A DNA stretch of 64,000 nucleotides from Echinarachnius parma (taxonomy: Eukaryota; Echinodermata; Echinoidea; Clypeasteroida; Echinarachniidae): assembly GCA_037951105.1 (NCBI GenBank), contig JBAMJV010007467.1, forward strand, positions 1 to 64,000, given 5' to 3'. Positions 54,601 to 63,180 of this stretch are shown here, in pieces. The notes under the pieces are model-generated. The model did no database searches. It had not been told where the DNA came from and saw only the letters and a list, made by a program, of their open reading frames with translations. Each line of letters begins with the position of its first letter. The stretch's first letter is position 1. The position numbers and the translations under genes are program-made.

Positions 54601-56320
54601 CCACTGCAAGTCTCCATATACAGGGTGGCCCTTCCCAAAATATAGTAACACAATGATTATGTCCATCGGATAGGGTGTCTTTTCCAATGAACCAAGAACA
54701 GTAATTTTGGTCGTGTAGTTTTCATTTTAGGGCGCTGTGAGTGACACATTATGTCAGGTTTCCTAAATCAGTGATATTACGCACTTTTAATTATCGGATC
54801 AAAATGAAATGCTATTCCGAATGTCAAGCATTCCTTTGTCTGGATGTTTAATGAGGAGAGACGATCAGAGGTGATGCATGACAACCCTGATGCGCTAGTC
54901 AAATTCCCCAGATATGAAATTGTTCACCTGGTTACTGGTTATTTCTGTCTTTTTAGTCTATCTTAAGTTTATACAATTAGTAGCATACTGGCCATTCAGT
55001 TTAAGGGCCGAATATTTACTAGTTAAGAGCGTATATCTTTTGTTTAATTACCTTAGTCCAAATATCACTGCTAAGTATGTGTAAATTACATAAGGAAGAC
55101 ATACCATAAAATAATACTTACTTTCTTGTTCTTACCGCCCACAGTTAAAATGATGACAACGATCGTTTATGTCTTTGCTATCCTTCTCGTCATTTGTTGC
55201 GCCATTATCATCGGTTGCGTGGTATGGAACTGCAAACTCAGGTAAATAATAGTTCTGACATCAACAACAGTGCAATTTAATGTAAACTTTTAATAATACA
55301 CACATAAAATATTCATTCAATTTATTGTTTGATGTTTATTTTCTTAAAAAAAAAAAAAACACATTTCAAAATCATACCTTTTGTTATCATCAGAGTTACA
55401 TATATTATCTTAACAATACCAAATAATTGGTGTTTAAATTCACATAATACGTTGTATTGTAGTGATTAAGTGTGAAAAACTGAGTATGGATTACGCAACA
55501 CAACCATAGCCAAGAACAACTTTCAAACTACAGCTAAGTTCTGCTTCAATATAATAATAATAAAATAATAATGGTGGCTACTTACATAGCGAACGTTCCG
55601 TCTTTCGACGCTCGCGGCGCATCACTATTATTACCCCGGTCAACGGATACATACTGCACTCAATCCAGCACACAAAGTGCACATTTTTCACAGTGCTAAG
55701 TAACTCCTTTCCTTCCTTCCGGGTACCCATTTATACACCTGGATCGAGAGGTATTACATTTTCTTGCTTGAGGAAAATCGCGATGGGCATACCTTGAATA
55801 TGAATATAATGTATATATGCAAAACTTTTGTGATTGTTTTAAATCCCATGAGTACAACCATGGTAGACATGTGATAGAAAGTGATCAGCTTATTAGCCGA
55901 TCTAATTGTCAAATGCTATTGTTTATACGCGTTTAAATCAGGTCTCGCCTGAGGAAGTCGTACGATGTGACAAAGAGAGACAACCATGACAACGGGAACT
56001 CCATAAATGGGGATGGGAACCTCCCGTACATGGCCCTCAGCGAGCTCCATCAACCAGCAGAAGGTAGCAACTACCAGGGCCTTAGCGTACAGCGCAGGCA
56101 GGGCCAACTAGGCGCTAGGGGGCGCGACCCTGGAGCGAGAGAAGGAGCATACGCCACCAGTATTCTACTCGGGGATCCTGTCTACCAGGAGCCATCCGAG
56201 TACATGGATCCCGAGGACATGCAGGGGTTCAAGGTCGGCTTGCCGGGTAAACCTGGCGTACCAGAGGCTGATGACGACTTGCTAGGTGGTGGAAACGATT
56301 ACGAGATGTTTGGGTCATAA
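45616..56320 (+). CDS. SRCR-WSC single-pass membrane receptor, 7 exons, 425 residues
   Basis: Exons: 45616-45688, 50766-50987, 52114-52194, 52711-52998, 53775-53912, 55145-55241, 55942-56320; total 1,278 bases, an exact multiple of three. All introns are GT..AG, with phases 1,1,1,1,1,2. Protein: signal peptide (1-21), SRCR (26-125, Cys 52, 65, 96, 106, 113, 124), WSC (127-221, Cys 132, 158, 162, 178, 180, 198, 202, 210), Pro/Thr/Ser-rich stalk (222-267) with N-glycosylation sequons, transmembrane helix (about 273-295), basic stop-transfer residues (RSRLRK) and a 125-residue tail with Tyr 307, 329, 344, 370, 381, 387 and 420. SRCR and WSC domains bind proteins or glycans on cell surfaces in other families. 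Y329MAL and Y344QGL, 11 residues apart, fit the ITAM pattern. A role in recognition or immunity is inference. I know no named gene with this architecture. Confidence 0.92.
45689..46647. other. Receptor intron 1, first part; nothing recognised
   Basis: AT-rich intronic DNA. The frame at 46071-46256 has no domain and no splice context. Confidence 0.5.
46648..49358. mobile_element. TTAA MITE family 2 interrupted by a 2.48-kb element
   Basis: The outer ends are family 2: TTAAAGGGATCTAGTAACTT at 46648 and tttggacaatgttactaagt with cccTTTAA at 49355-49358. The family 2 body breaks at 46695 and resumes at 49175 (atagacaatttcatatctga). What lies between is a different element with its own inverted ends and a 4-bp duplication. 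Confidence 0.85.
46696..49174 (+). mobile_element. GGGCAATTCCACG element with nine GTCCTTCCGTTACC motifs
   Basis: It starts GGGCAATTCCACG and ends CGTGGAATTGCCC, flanked by AATG (46692-46695 and 49175-49178). It carries exact copies of GTCCTTCCGTTACC at 47055, 47219, 48187, 48385, 48548, 48759, 48773, 48970 and 49149, all on +, and one inverted 12/14 copy at 47241. The 3' 1.0 kb is two tandem blocks of three sub-units each (starts 48187/48773, 48385/48970, 48548/49149). No transposase frame exists. It also contains a CAGTGGCGTAG/palindromic-MITE fragment (47354-47476) and text like the DR1 family (about 47790-48010). I know no family with this motif. Confidence 0.8.
49359..50114. other. Receptor intron 1, last part; nothing recognised
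   Basis: A short GC-richer piece (catgggggcggggtaggggcc, 49500) and AT-rich sequence; no gene is seen. Confidence 0.5.
50115..50666. mobile_element. TTAA MITE family 1, full copy in receptor intron 1
   Basis: TTAA at 50115-50118 and 50663-50666, with ends AGGGATAGTTGAGTTTTGG and aaaactcaactatccct. It ends only 99 bases before exon 2. The long frame over exon 2 (50639-51187) therefore starts in the MITE and is artefactual at both ends. Confidence 0.9.
50766..50987 (+). CDS. Receptor exon 2: SRCR domain, first part
   Basis: Acceptor cttccgctttcaaag|AT. It encodes DMRLAGGSNPFEGRVEVNVE, GIGWNTICGNSW, VMVTCRQLGFSGAQ and LLCKG, the hallmark opening, W-x-x-(I/V)C and CRQLG motifs of SRCR. Donor GGGA|GTAAGT, phase 1. 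Splitting an SRCR domain over two exons with six cysteines is the known habit of group A. Confidence 0.93.
51003..51117. mobile_element. Hairpin with G-run in receptor intron 2
   Basis: ggcacgttcggaaaacacaa tgcatggggg on the left pairs with ccccccatgcattgtgcttt gcaaacgagcc on the right, with a G-run of about 16 at 51039. It lies 16 bases after exon 2, so a transcript would put a strong hairpin and G-quadruplex next to the splice donor. Confidence 0.7.
51118..52113. other. Receptor intron 2, remainder; nothing recognised
   Basis: AT-rich intron. No extra exon with matching phase was found. Confidence 0.5.
52114..52194 (+). CDS. Receptor exon 3: SRCR domain, last part
   Basis: Acceptor tttatttcag|AT. 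It encodes NEDSLNECSKRVASCAGGTT then IAGAVCHG, which completes the CxGxExxLxxC ... AGxxC end of the SRCR fold. Donor CATG|GTGAGA, phase 1. At 81 bases it is easy for gene finders to miss. Confidence 0.9.
52195..52710. other. Receptor intron 3; nothing recognised
   Basis: 516-base intron between SRCR and WSC exons, AT-rich, with a good pyrimidine tract at its end. Confidence 0.6.
52711..52998 (+). CDS. Receptor exon 4: complete WSC domain
   Basis: Acceptor acatttgttttag|AC. It encodes LGCYGDDPQDRPL, MTIDYCRSFCNQRGFKYAGL, GSECYCGS, SNCRHLCSGNRLQACGG, all eight WSC cysteines in canonical spacing. Donor GCAA|GTAAGC, phase 1, so the domain is a symmetrical 1-1 module suited to exon shuffling. WSC domains occur in yeast stress sensors, Kremen, polycystin-1 and xylosyltransferases. 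Confidence 0.95.
53176..53321. mobile_element. Palindromic 146-bp MITE in receptor intron 4, best copy
   Basis: It begins GGCCCCGTTGCAGAAAGAGA and ends TCTCTTTCTGCAACGGGACC. Inside are ataatcgattgaagtcagat, ctaaatgcgcgaatctgatt, ggttaaaacgcgcaaag and acttacaatcgattgtatc. Both halves fold on each other almost completely. Partial copies: 31384-31532 and 47372-47476. Confidence 0.85.
53775..53912 (+). CDS. Receptor exon 5: Pro/Thr/Ser stalk
   Basis: Acceptor with a long pyrimidine tract (cacttcctctctcatgtgtag|CC). It encodes TPPTTPIPTQPASSTNPNRS and more of the same, a probable O-glycosylated spacer with NRS and NQS sequons. Donor AAAG|GTATAA, phase 1. Family 3 MITE sequence begins only eight bases after the donor's GT. 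The longer open frame to the left (from 53396) is intron. Confidence 0.85.
53921..54395. mobile_element. TTAA MITE family 3 in receptor intron 5
   Basis: TTAAAGGGCAATGAAACCCA on the left and ggatttcattgtccTTTAA on the right. Inverted inner arms share acaaaatgtatggggagttg and agttttgtacacaaatgttc. Compare 10401-10958. Confidence 0.8.
54619..54775. mobile_element. Half copy of the mariner-type MITE in receptor intron 5
   Basis: TA then CAGGGTGGCCCTTCCCAAAA, tgtccatcggatagggtgtc, tggtcgtgtagttttcattt and gtgagtgacacattatgtca: the left arm of the element at 22096-22628 with a 20-base gap after the first ten bases. The right arm is absent. Confidence 0.75.
54776..55144. other. Receptor intron 5, last part; nothing recognised
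   Basis: AT-rich intronic sequence up to the exon 6 acceptor. Confidence 0.5.
55145..55241 (+). CDS. Receptor exon 6: transmembrane helix
   Basis: Acceptor cttaccgcccacag|TT. It encodes VKMMTTIVYVFAILLVICCA then IIIGCVVWNCKL, one hydrophobic helix with three membrane cysteines. Donor CTCAG|GTAAAT, phase 2. No open frame of useful length marks it; phase and acceptor identify it. Confidence 0.88.
55553..55793 (-). mobile_element. SINE copy in receptor intron 6, head deleted
   Basis: Same family and orientation as 41257-41611: ataatggtggctacttacat, cgttccgtctttcgacgctc, cactcaatccagcacacaaa and cttccgggtacccatttata. It has an internal deletion of about 45 bases near 55690 and lacks the tRNA-like head. 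Confidence 0.8.
55942..56320 (+). CDS. Receptor exon 7: cytoplasmic tail
   Basis: Acceptor gcgtttaaatcag|GT. It starts RSRLRKSYDVTKRDNHDNG, the basic stop-transfer region, and ends GGGNDYEMFGS, TAA. Tyrosine motifs: YMAL (329), YQGL (344), YATS (370), YQEP (381), YMDP (387), YEMF (420). YxxL pairs can serve as ITAM or endocytosis signals; which applies here cannot be told from sequence. GC content and codon use are clearly higher than in the surrounding introns. Confidence 0.93.
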
Positions 56321-56450
56321 TAGCTGCACGAACTAGCATTGTGGTGTGTAATACATCAAACATTTTTTGTACGAAAATCATAATTAAATATGATCATATT
56401 ATGTGCCATAAATTATGACAAATTAAAACAAAAAAATATATTATTTAGAT
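56321..56450 (+). terminator. Probable 3' UTR and poly(A) region
   Basis: After the stop there is no AATAAA nearby, but ATTAAA variants lie at 56382 and about 56422, the second followed by an A-rich stretch. The cleavage site is inferred to lie around 56400-56445. Confidence 0.35.
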
Positions 56451-56685
56451 TTAAAGGTACTACGACAATCTTTCAGGTGCTCTAACAAATCCAAGAATGG
56501 GCGGTTAGCCCAATTCAAATTGAAAAGTAACTTTACAAATGTAAATCATTATTATCAATAGGTACGCTATGATAAGTGAAATGTGACTAATTTTACATAA
56601 TGATGGCCACTAATATTACACGAATCGTCAGGCAAGCCACATCTATTCAACAAGGCGCGACCGGTGGCGAGGCCAGTGGCACCAA
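56451..56685. other. Nothing recognised
   Basis: Intergenic sequence behind the receptor gene. Confidence 0.5.
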
Positions 56686-56686
56686 G

Positions 56687-56915
56687 ACCCATACCGTAAA
56701 ACTTCGCCTATAGGCGCTACTATCTCACAGTATTAGCAGGTATTAATCAAAAGCCCCAGCCGCGTCCACAAGGATCTAGTATAATGAATATGTATCTAGC
56801 CCTTTGTCAACGATCTTCGAGCAGGTCTTAATGAATATTCATGATAGCATAATCATGTAAAGTTGAGACAACCCATTGAACCAGTACCGCCTATAGGCGA
56901 AGTTTTACGGTATAC
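56687..56915. mobile_element. Hairpin MITE with TACCGTAAAACTTCGCC ends
   Basis: TACCGTAAAACTTCGCCTAT then aggcg on the left and cgcctataggcgaagttttacggta on the right: 25 bases of perfect inverted repeat that themselves contain the palindrome CGCCTATAGGCG. Flanking TA suggests Tc1/mariner-type insertion. Confidence 0.8.
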
Positions 56916-57256
56916 GTTCATCTTCTTTGATCAACTTGTAACTACGTTTTTGTTCCGGTACATAATGGGTTATGATGATAGTTATTCGGTGATATATGGT
57001 TACAATACAATTTGATATACAAAACTGAACCTTTAGACATGTGTGCATCTTTATAATTATACAATTTCATTTCTAAACAACTAAGATAATCTTTAATACA
57101 GATCAACGGCTGAACTCTGTTTCTGGATATCATAAAAGCATCCTGCAAGTTTAAGATTCACAATGTTTGTTATATAGCTTACACAATTGTAGACCGAATA
57201 GATATTTTTTTGTTCATGTATTTGATTTCTTAAAAGATTGGTACAGTATTATAATA
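56916..57256. other. Nothing recognised
   Basis: AT-rich spacer. Confidence 0.5.
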
Positions 57257-58212
57257 TAGGTTTTCCCGGTCAAATTCGTAAAAACAGCAGTCTAACTGAC
57301 GATCCGATCATTCAAATTAGAGCTATTTTTCTTCAAGTGCTGTTCGCTATATTCGTTTTCACTTTATGAGCATTCGAATTCGTTAATAGGCATTTGATTT
57401 TGTACTCCGGTTTATTCAAATTAGTGTTCTTATCGTTCAAATTAACACTGCACAATCGTCATCCAATTTCGCTCAGGTAATCTAGAGCAAGGAATTTGTA
57501 TCTCAATCAACATTCAAATTCGTTTATAGGCACCCGATTTCGCACATTTAGCCTTCAAATTAGTTTGGCATCTAAATATTCCTTTTAAACTCATTTTTGC
57601 ATTTGTTCTCAATTTGTATTATATCCATAATGAAGTTTCACATACTACTGTGCTAATTATACGGCATATATTCCCCATAAGCATAATAAGTGCACATTAT
57701 GCATAGAAATCGCAGTGATTTTCATAAGGAATATCATTTCATTCATTTCAACAATTTGATTTTAGAAAAATGTTTATATATCTAACCTTCAGTCAATTTA
57801 TATATCTATTTGATTAGTATTCATCGTGTTGATATTTCTTTGTTTTATTTCATTAATTTAATTCAAACATCACGCCCTCTATACAAGTTCTTTTTTCTCA
57901 TTTACATGATTAGTGTACACCATGACGAATTGCAATGCACACTTTTTACAAAAGCTTGCCTATGCCCGAATGCCCACGACAACATTTTCCGCTCTAAATT
58001 GGATGCTCTTTGAGCGACGGTTTAAATTGGATGCTCCTTTTTAATTTTATTTTGGCCGGAATTTCCAATCGCGTGCTCTAAAAGTTGAATTGAATGACCA
58101 TTTTAGTAAATCAAATGATGATCCCAATCATCAGTCAATTTCGTGCTAAATTGATTGATCGAATCGTCAGTTTGGCTGCTGTTTTTACGAATTTGACCGG
58201 GAAAACCTATAG
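57257..58212. mobile_element. TAGGTTTTCCCGGTCAAATT inverted-repeat element, full copy
   Basis: TAGGTTTTCCCGGTCAAATT and cgtaaaaacagcag on the left, ctgctgtttttacgaatttg and accgggaaaaccta on the right; about 35 bases almost perfect, flanked by TA. The interior repeats variants of cattcRaattYg at least twelve times (gagcattcgaattcgtta, caacattcaaattcgtttat, catccaatttcgctc and others). No transposase frame. Confidence 0.8.
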
Positions 58213-58331
58213 TTTTTTGTCCTTCTCCAGTCCTTATGTTTGTTGATATCATTATTGTATCATAATAGACTAGGTAAAAACGACTTGGCGAATTCACTTT
58301 ATTTGGTGTCTCCTCAAGAATACTAAGATGG

Positions 58332-58897
58332 TTAAAGGGGTAGTACAGTTTTGGTCAAACTGAATTTAAGTAACCAAAACTGGTAAGTTATTACAAAAGT
58401 AACAGTTATAATTCAATGATGCTTGAAGAGTAGTAAACAAACTGGCTGCTATCGACTCAAGCATTCATGCTTATGATAGTTTGCCCCTGCATTTATTTTG
58501 ATTATTTGCATTACATTCAACTGATTTAAGTTCTGAATTATATATATATATATATATATGTATTTTCTTTTGATATCAAATGTCACATTTTATGTAAATC
58601 AATTATGTTATACACTTGTATTGTTATTTGAATATGTTGATTTTGATTTTTCTTTAATAAATGCAGAAAAACATCTGCTAAAAAAAAAACTAAAAAAAAA
58701 ACTAATTTTGTTGGAAAAAGAATGTTCTACCCAATCAAACAAAAAACAATGACATTTGGTCGATGGTGTTGATGAATTTAACGATCGTAGGTGTTGCATC
58801 CTTTCTGTGGCACCCTGTATATATACACATAAACGGTTAAGTTAAAAGGCTGTGTTCTCGGAGCGTCCTCTAAACCAAAACTGAACTATCCCTTTAA
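58332..58897. mobile_element. TTAA MITE family 1 variant with replaced core
   Basis: TTAA at 58332-58335 and 58894-58897, with ends AGGGGTAGTACAGTTTTGG and accaaaactgaactatccc. After about 100 bases the normal family body is replaced by unrelated AT-rich text with a (TA)n run (58539-58560) and two near-identical A-runs (58680-58700). Confidence 0.7.
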
Positions 58898-58942
58898 AAC
58901 GAGGAATGAGGAAAGTAACAAGATTATTATGTGGCTGGACTC

Positions 58943-59580
58943 TACAGTGCGAGTAAAAAAAAAAAACGAAACCGGACTTTGATAGCTTATAAATCCACAA
59001 TTATAAACATATATAATTATGTTGATATTGGTATCATATTAAAGCTTGGGAAATTGCCTTTAATATGATAAATCATGCATTTTGATCACCTTACGCTTCA
59101 TCGAACGCGACCTTATTATCAAAAGTCATGCAAAAACTACCCGTGTCCAAGTTTGCCGCTGTCTTGTTCCATCATGAATGAATGCGTCTGTTTACCGTTT
59201 TTCAAAAGAAATTTCAAGAATATCCTTTGGTGAATCAAAACAAAATACCAGCTGGTTGCCAGTGTTTTCATGTTCATCAGGATGGAAGGGGATCCACCAC
59301 TGTCCTCCCATCAGCAACCTCACTGTTTGGAGGTAGGGGCCCCTGAATAGGACATGTATAGGATGGAGTTATCTTTGAACATCAAACAACAGATGCAACC
59401 ATTCACAAAACAAGACCACTGCAAACTTGGACACGGGTAGTTTTTGCATGCCTTTGGATAATTAGGTCGCGTTCGGTGAAGCGTGAAGTGATCAGAGTGT
59501 TGTATATACCTTTAGATTTGTGGATTTATAAGCTATCAATGTCCGGTTTCGTTTTTTTTTTTTTTTAACTCGCACTGTAT
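58943..59580. mobile_element. Tc1/mariner-type MITE with TACAGTGCGAGT ends
   Basis: TA then CAGTGCGAGTAAAAAAAAAA, cgaaaccggactttgatag and cttataaatcca on the left; the complement on the right (tggatttataagctatcaat, gtccggtttcg, T-run, aactcgcactg, TA). The arms of 170-215 bp also share cgaacgcgacct and aaaaactacccgtgtccaag. The centre (59170-59400) is not self-complementary and not coding. Confidence 0.85.
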
Positions 59581-59657
59581 AATAGTAAAGTAGCGCATTC
59601 ACGGTAATGCTGTGACACTTTGTCTTGAAAATACTAAATTACTAAATTACCCATACG

Positions 59658-60191
59658 TTAAAGGGGTAGTTCAGTTTTGGTACAGAGGGCGCTGCACAAC
59701 ACAATTTGTTGTGAGGTAATGAAAAACTGAGTGTCAAATTTTAAATAACATGTAATTTTAATGGCAGAATAAACTTTATTTGGTCAAAATCGGTTCAGAA
59801 ATGGCTGAAATATCAATAAATATATCCGATCGTAATAAATTTAGGCTCCAAATTTATTCGTTGATTTATACAAAAAATTAAAAAATGCTTACACTTTTTC
59901 AAAAGCGGTTTTTAAATAGTTGTTGATGATCTCTCCATTTAATCATTATTTCAATAAAACATCACGTGCATACTTTTGTATGAAAAATGGTTGAAACCAA
60001 TGCCTTTTTAGAGAGCGCCCTCTTGTGTTTTAATGGCTCTTTTTTAATGATAACAGGCTTTTTACTTAGTCGTTTTTAATTTTGTATACCTTTCGAGCAT
60101 GGTGGAGTTATAACTATTAGTTTGTAATGTTACTGTGCAGGTTATGGTTACTAAAGTTCAGCCTAATACAAAAACTGTACTACCCCTTTAA
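59658..60191. mobile_element. TTAA MITE family 1, full copy
   Basis: TTAA at 59658-59661 and 60188-60191. Ends AGGGGTAGTTCAGTTTTGG and caaaaactgtactacccct. The body, from gcgctgcacaacacaatttg to cgagcatggtggagttataa, follows the family. Confidence 0.9.
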
Positions 60192-60314
60192 TATACACCG
60201 CATTCGTATATACCATTGGAATTGAAGTTGAAATTGAAATTAAAATTGAAAATATAAAAGACGAAATATATTATGATCTCCATAAATAGTTGATTTATTC
60301 AAACATTTATTTTC

Positions 60315-60480
60315 AGGGGCCGCGGAACCGGGGGGGGGGGGGGGGGGGGGGAGCTGGGGTGCTGCAGCCCCCCCACTTTTTTGGATTAAAACAAAGAAAT
60401 ACATAAGTATAAAATAAAGAAATATATAACAGTTCAAATGTGGTGAGCCCCCACTTTCAAAACCATTCCGCGGCCCCTGA
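60315..60480. mobile_element. CAGGGGCCGCGGAA inverted-repeat MITE with G-run
   Basis: CAGGGGCCGCGGAACCGGGG at 60315 and ccattccgcggcccctg at 60464-60480. Between them are a G-run of about 20 and the hairpin gctgcagcccccccactttt. CAGG...CCTG ends fit hAT elements; no clear 8-bp duplication is visible. Confidence 0.75.
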
Positions 60481-62235
60481 TTTGTGCATGAAAATAACTT
60501 TGCTGCAGCATTCTGAAGCGGTGAACGCTTTTTACAATGTTCATGTTTAGGTTAGCAATGATGTGTACACAAGTGTGTCTCATGCGTACGTTTGTACAAA
60601 GTCGCTGCAAAATGTAAAACATGACTCCATTTTCAGGACCAGTGTAAACTTATTCAAATAAACATCATACGTTAAACAAAATTGCCTTTCCATACAAGTT
60701 GCATTTGTGTAGTTTTAGTTCAATATAGTGCACACATTCCATATTTGTAAACTGTTTGAACTAAATATGTTGTGTTTATTTAAAACAAATTTATCATTTT
60801 TTCCTTCTTCATGTTGGGCATAGGGCTTTAGCCGCACCTCATACAAAACTCTCCAGAGTGAATTACATTATTGACTGGTTGTGACATCATCTGTCAATCA
60901 CTGCTAACATTAAAGCGAACCAAAACGCAAAACACAAAGCAAACTGTGTAGTAAGACCTATTTTCACACATCTCAAATGTCCCTGAATCACCCCTTCCAT
61001 TATTTCTTTTGAAGAGTGGGCATAGTTTCTGTTTTGCTATCGCAGGCTCTTTATGGATGCTCTGAGTGGCGCCATGATTTTTGTTTGCCGCCGAAACGTG
61101 ACGTTTTTCTGGACTGACGTTGATTGGTCTAGCCAAATGCCATTTAAACTAGTTAAATAACGTATTTTGATAACAAATCGGAGCAAACAAAAATACATTG
61201 CACTGCTTATAGTTTAGCATCTTGAATCAAATTATTTAGTATGTGTTTTATTTGTTTCTACTTCGAAAAAATGTTTAAAATGATAGTACTACTTATTTTC
61301 TAGTCAGATTGAGGGTGTTCATAGGACCTTTGACTTGAATGATATTAACGAGCGCGTACGCGTACGCAATCCTCCATAATTATAATTTTTTGCTACTTTT
61401 AATTCAATAGTTATACTTAGAAATATCATGGTATATATAGATAATAATGATAGAAGAAGTCGTGCATTTATTTCTGCCCTAGCGAAGCATAATTTAGACC
61501 ACGAGCATTTATTATTATGATATGAATCACTGCAAAAGCAACTAAATGGGCTTCAGACAGGGAAACAATGCCATCTCGATACTACAGCTCAATTGTTTAG
61601 GTGAAATAGTGGGGTAAATGACTAGCATTTCTTAAAACTGTAACTATAGAAATACGTGTAGGCAGTTCATTCCCTGTACAAGCCTTTGTTTTGTACGACA
61701 AAGAGGAATGACACCCCTTTCCAAATCAAAGAAAAAGAATGTTTGGTACGTAGTTCGGTATCATCGCAGCTGTATTTTGGGGCCATGCTAGAGAAAATCG
61801 TACATGATCGGCACGAATCATATACAGTAGTGTGCATGCATGTTCATGCTTACGCCAACACAATTGTTACCATGGCAACCTCTGACAATTCTGTCAAAAA
61901 GCTATGGTATATTGGCTAAATAACCACATTTAGTCACATTTCCACACTTCCCCGTCTCGAATGGTCGTTGGTTAATATCTTATCTTTTTATATATACACT
62001 TTTTGTTGTGGCCTGTGTTTCAACAAAGACAAAATCGTCTTTTCTTTTAACATGATCATGAATGGAATTTTAGCTTTGAAGTCCAAAAAAACGTCACATC
62101 TTTGCTGGGGGTCTGCACAAAAATGTAAACACGGGACGCCGCAAACAAATCATTTGTGTTGTCTTTTTGCGAGATTGGTGTGGCCTCATCAGTGGGCCAT
62201 TTTTTGTGAGCTTTTGTAAAGCTTTGACTGAAACA
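60481..62235. other. No gene or named repeat seen
   Basis: AT-rich. Short frames at 60894-61136 (-), 61686-61919 (+) and 61968-62219 (+) have no domain character or splice context. A gcgcgtacgcgtacgc palindromic word lies at 61353. Confidence 0.45.
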
Positions 62236-62459
62236 TGAGGCTGCCATGTTTGCAAACGATACCGCGTGGAACGTCATTTGATTGGCACTAACAAAAGCGG
62301 GTTACATAACCACGCACTGACATAGCATCATATTCAACAACAGTGGTTACATATTATTATTATTATTATTATTATTACATAACCCACTTTTGTTTGTGTA
62401 TGCTCAGAAACGCTCAGATGACGTTTTATGCGGCACTATTGAAAAACACGGCAGCCTCA
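62236..62459. mobile_element. Hairpin MITE around an (ATT)n core
   Basis: tgaggctgccatgtttgcaa ... aacaaaagcgggttacata on the left pairs imperfectly with tacataacccacttttgtt ... aaacacggcagcctca on the right. An (ATT)n microsatellite sits at 62353-62379 in the loop. Confidence 0.6.
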
Positions 62460-62746
62460 AGTGATCAGTCTGAGCAGTTGAAATTGGTTTAAAATCATAA
62501 CAAATAAACGTCTAGAAGTGACGGGAATTATGCACTTATCAGGAAAAGTAAGCGAATATTATAGCGTTTCGTTTCCCTTCTGAATAGAGTGACACAAATA
62601 CAATTTTAGTGTAGTCCCGCATGTACTGTTTCATGCATGGAATTGTCTTGATGATAACAAACAATGTAAAGTAATATATACAGTAATAATAGTTCATTAG
62701 ATAAACCTGTATCATTAAAAGATATTTCAAACCACTATCAAAAATA

Positions 62747-62823
62747 ATTAGGAAAATGTTATTTTCACACAATCAAGCTTAACAAAGTAAGTTGATTGTC
62801 TGAAAATAACATTTTCCTAATTA
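62747..62823. repeat. Strong hairpin, 31-base arms
   Basis: taattaggaaaatgttattt tcacacaatca faces tgattgtctga aaataacattttcctaatta with a single mismatch and a 15-base loop. It may be the remains of a very small MITE. Confidence 0.9.
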
Positions 62824-63180
62824 AACATTTCACAATCGGATGAATCTTATCAAGGACTATCAAAAATAGCTCGCAATAATGATGAAGGAAACTTATATAT
62901 AGTGCGGTCTTATACAGCCACAAGCGAACCTTGATAATATGTACAATGTATCTTATTAATGTATACTAATATAAACGATATGATGCTGTACAACACACAC
63001 ATTCTTATAACACATTTGGCTTCCAACAAACAAGTCATCTTGTGTGTACATCAGTACCCACTAGGATAATTGTGACGATGATTCATAACAATTCCGAGTT
63101 GACAAGTAATAATTGGAATAACATTTCTATTCAATTCGTACCCTATTATACATTTTTTGGCGTGCGAAATGGGACATTAC
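62824..63180. other. Nothing recognised
   Basis: AT-rich spacer. Confidence 0.5.
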
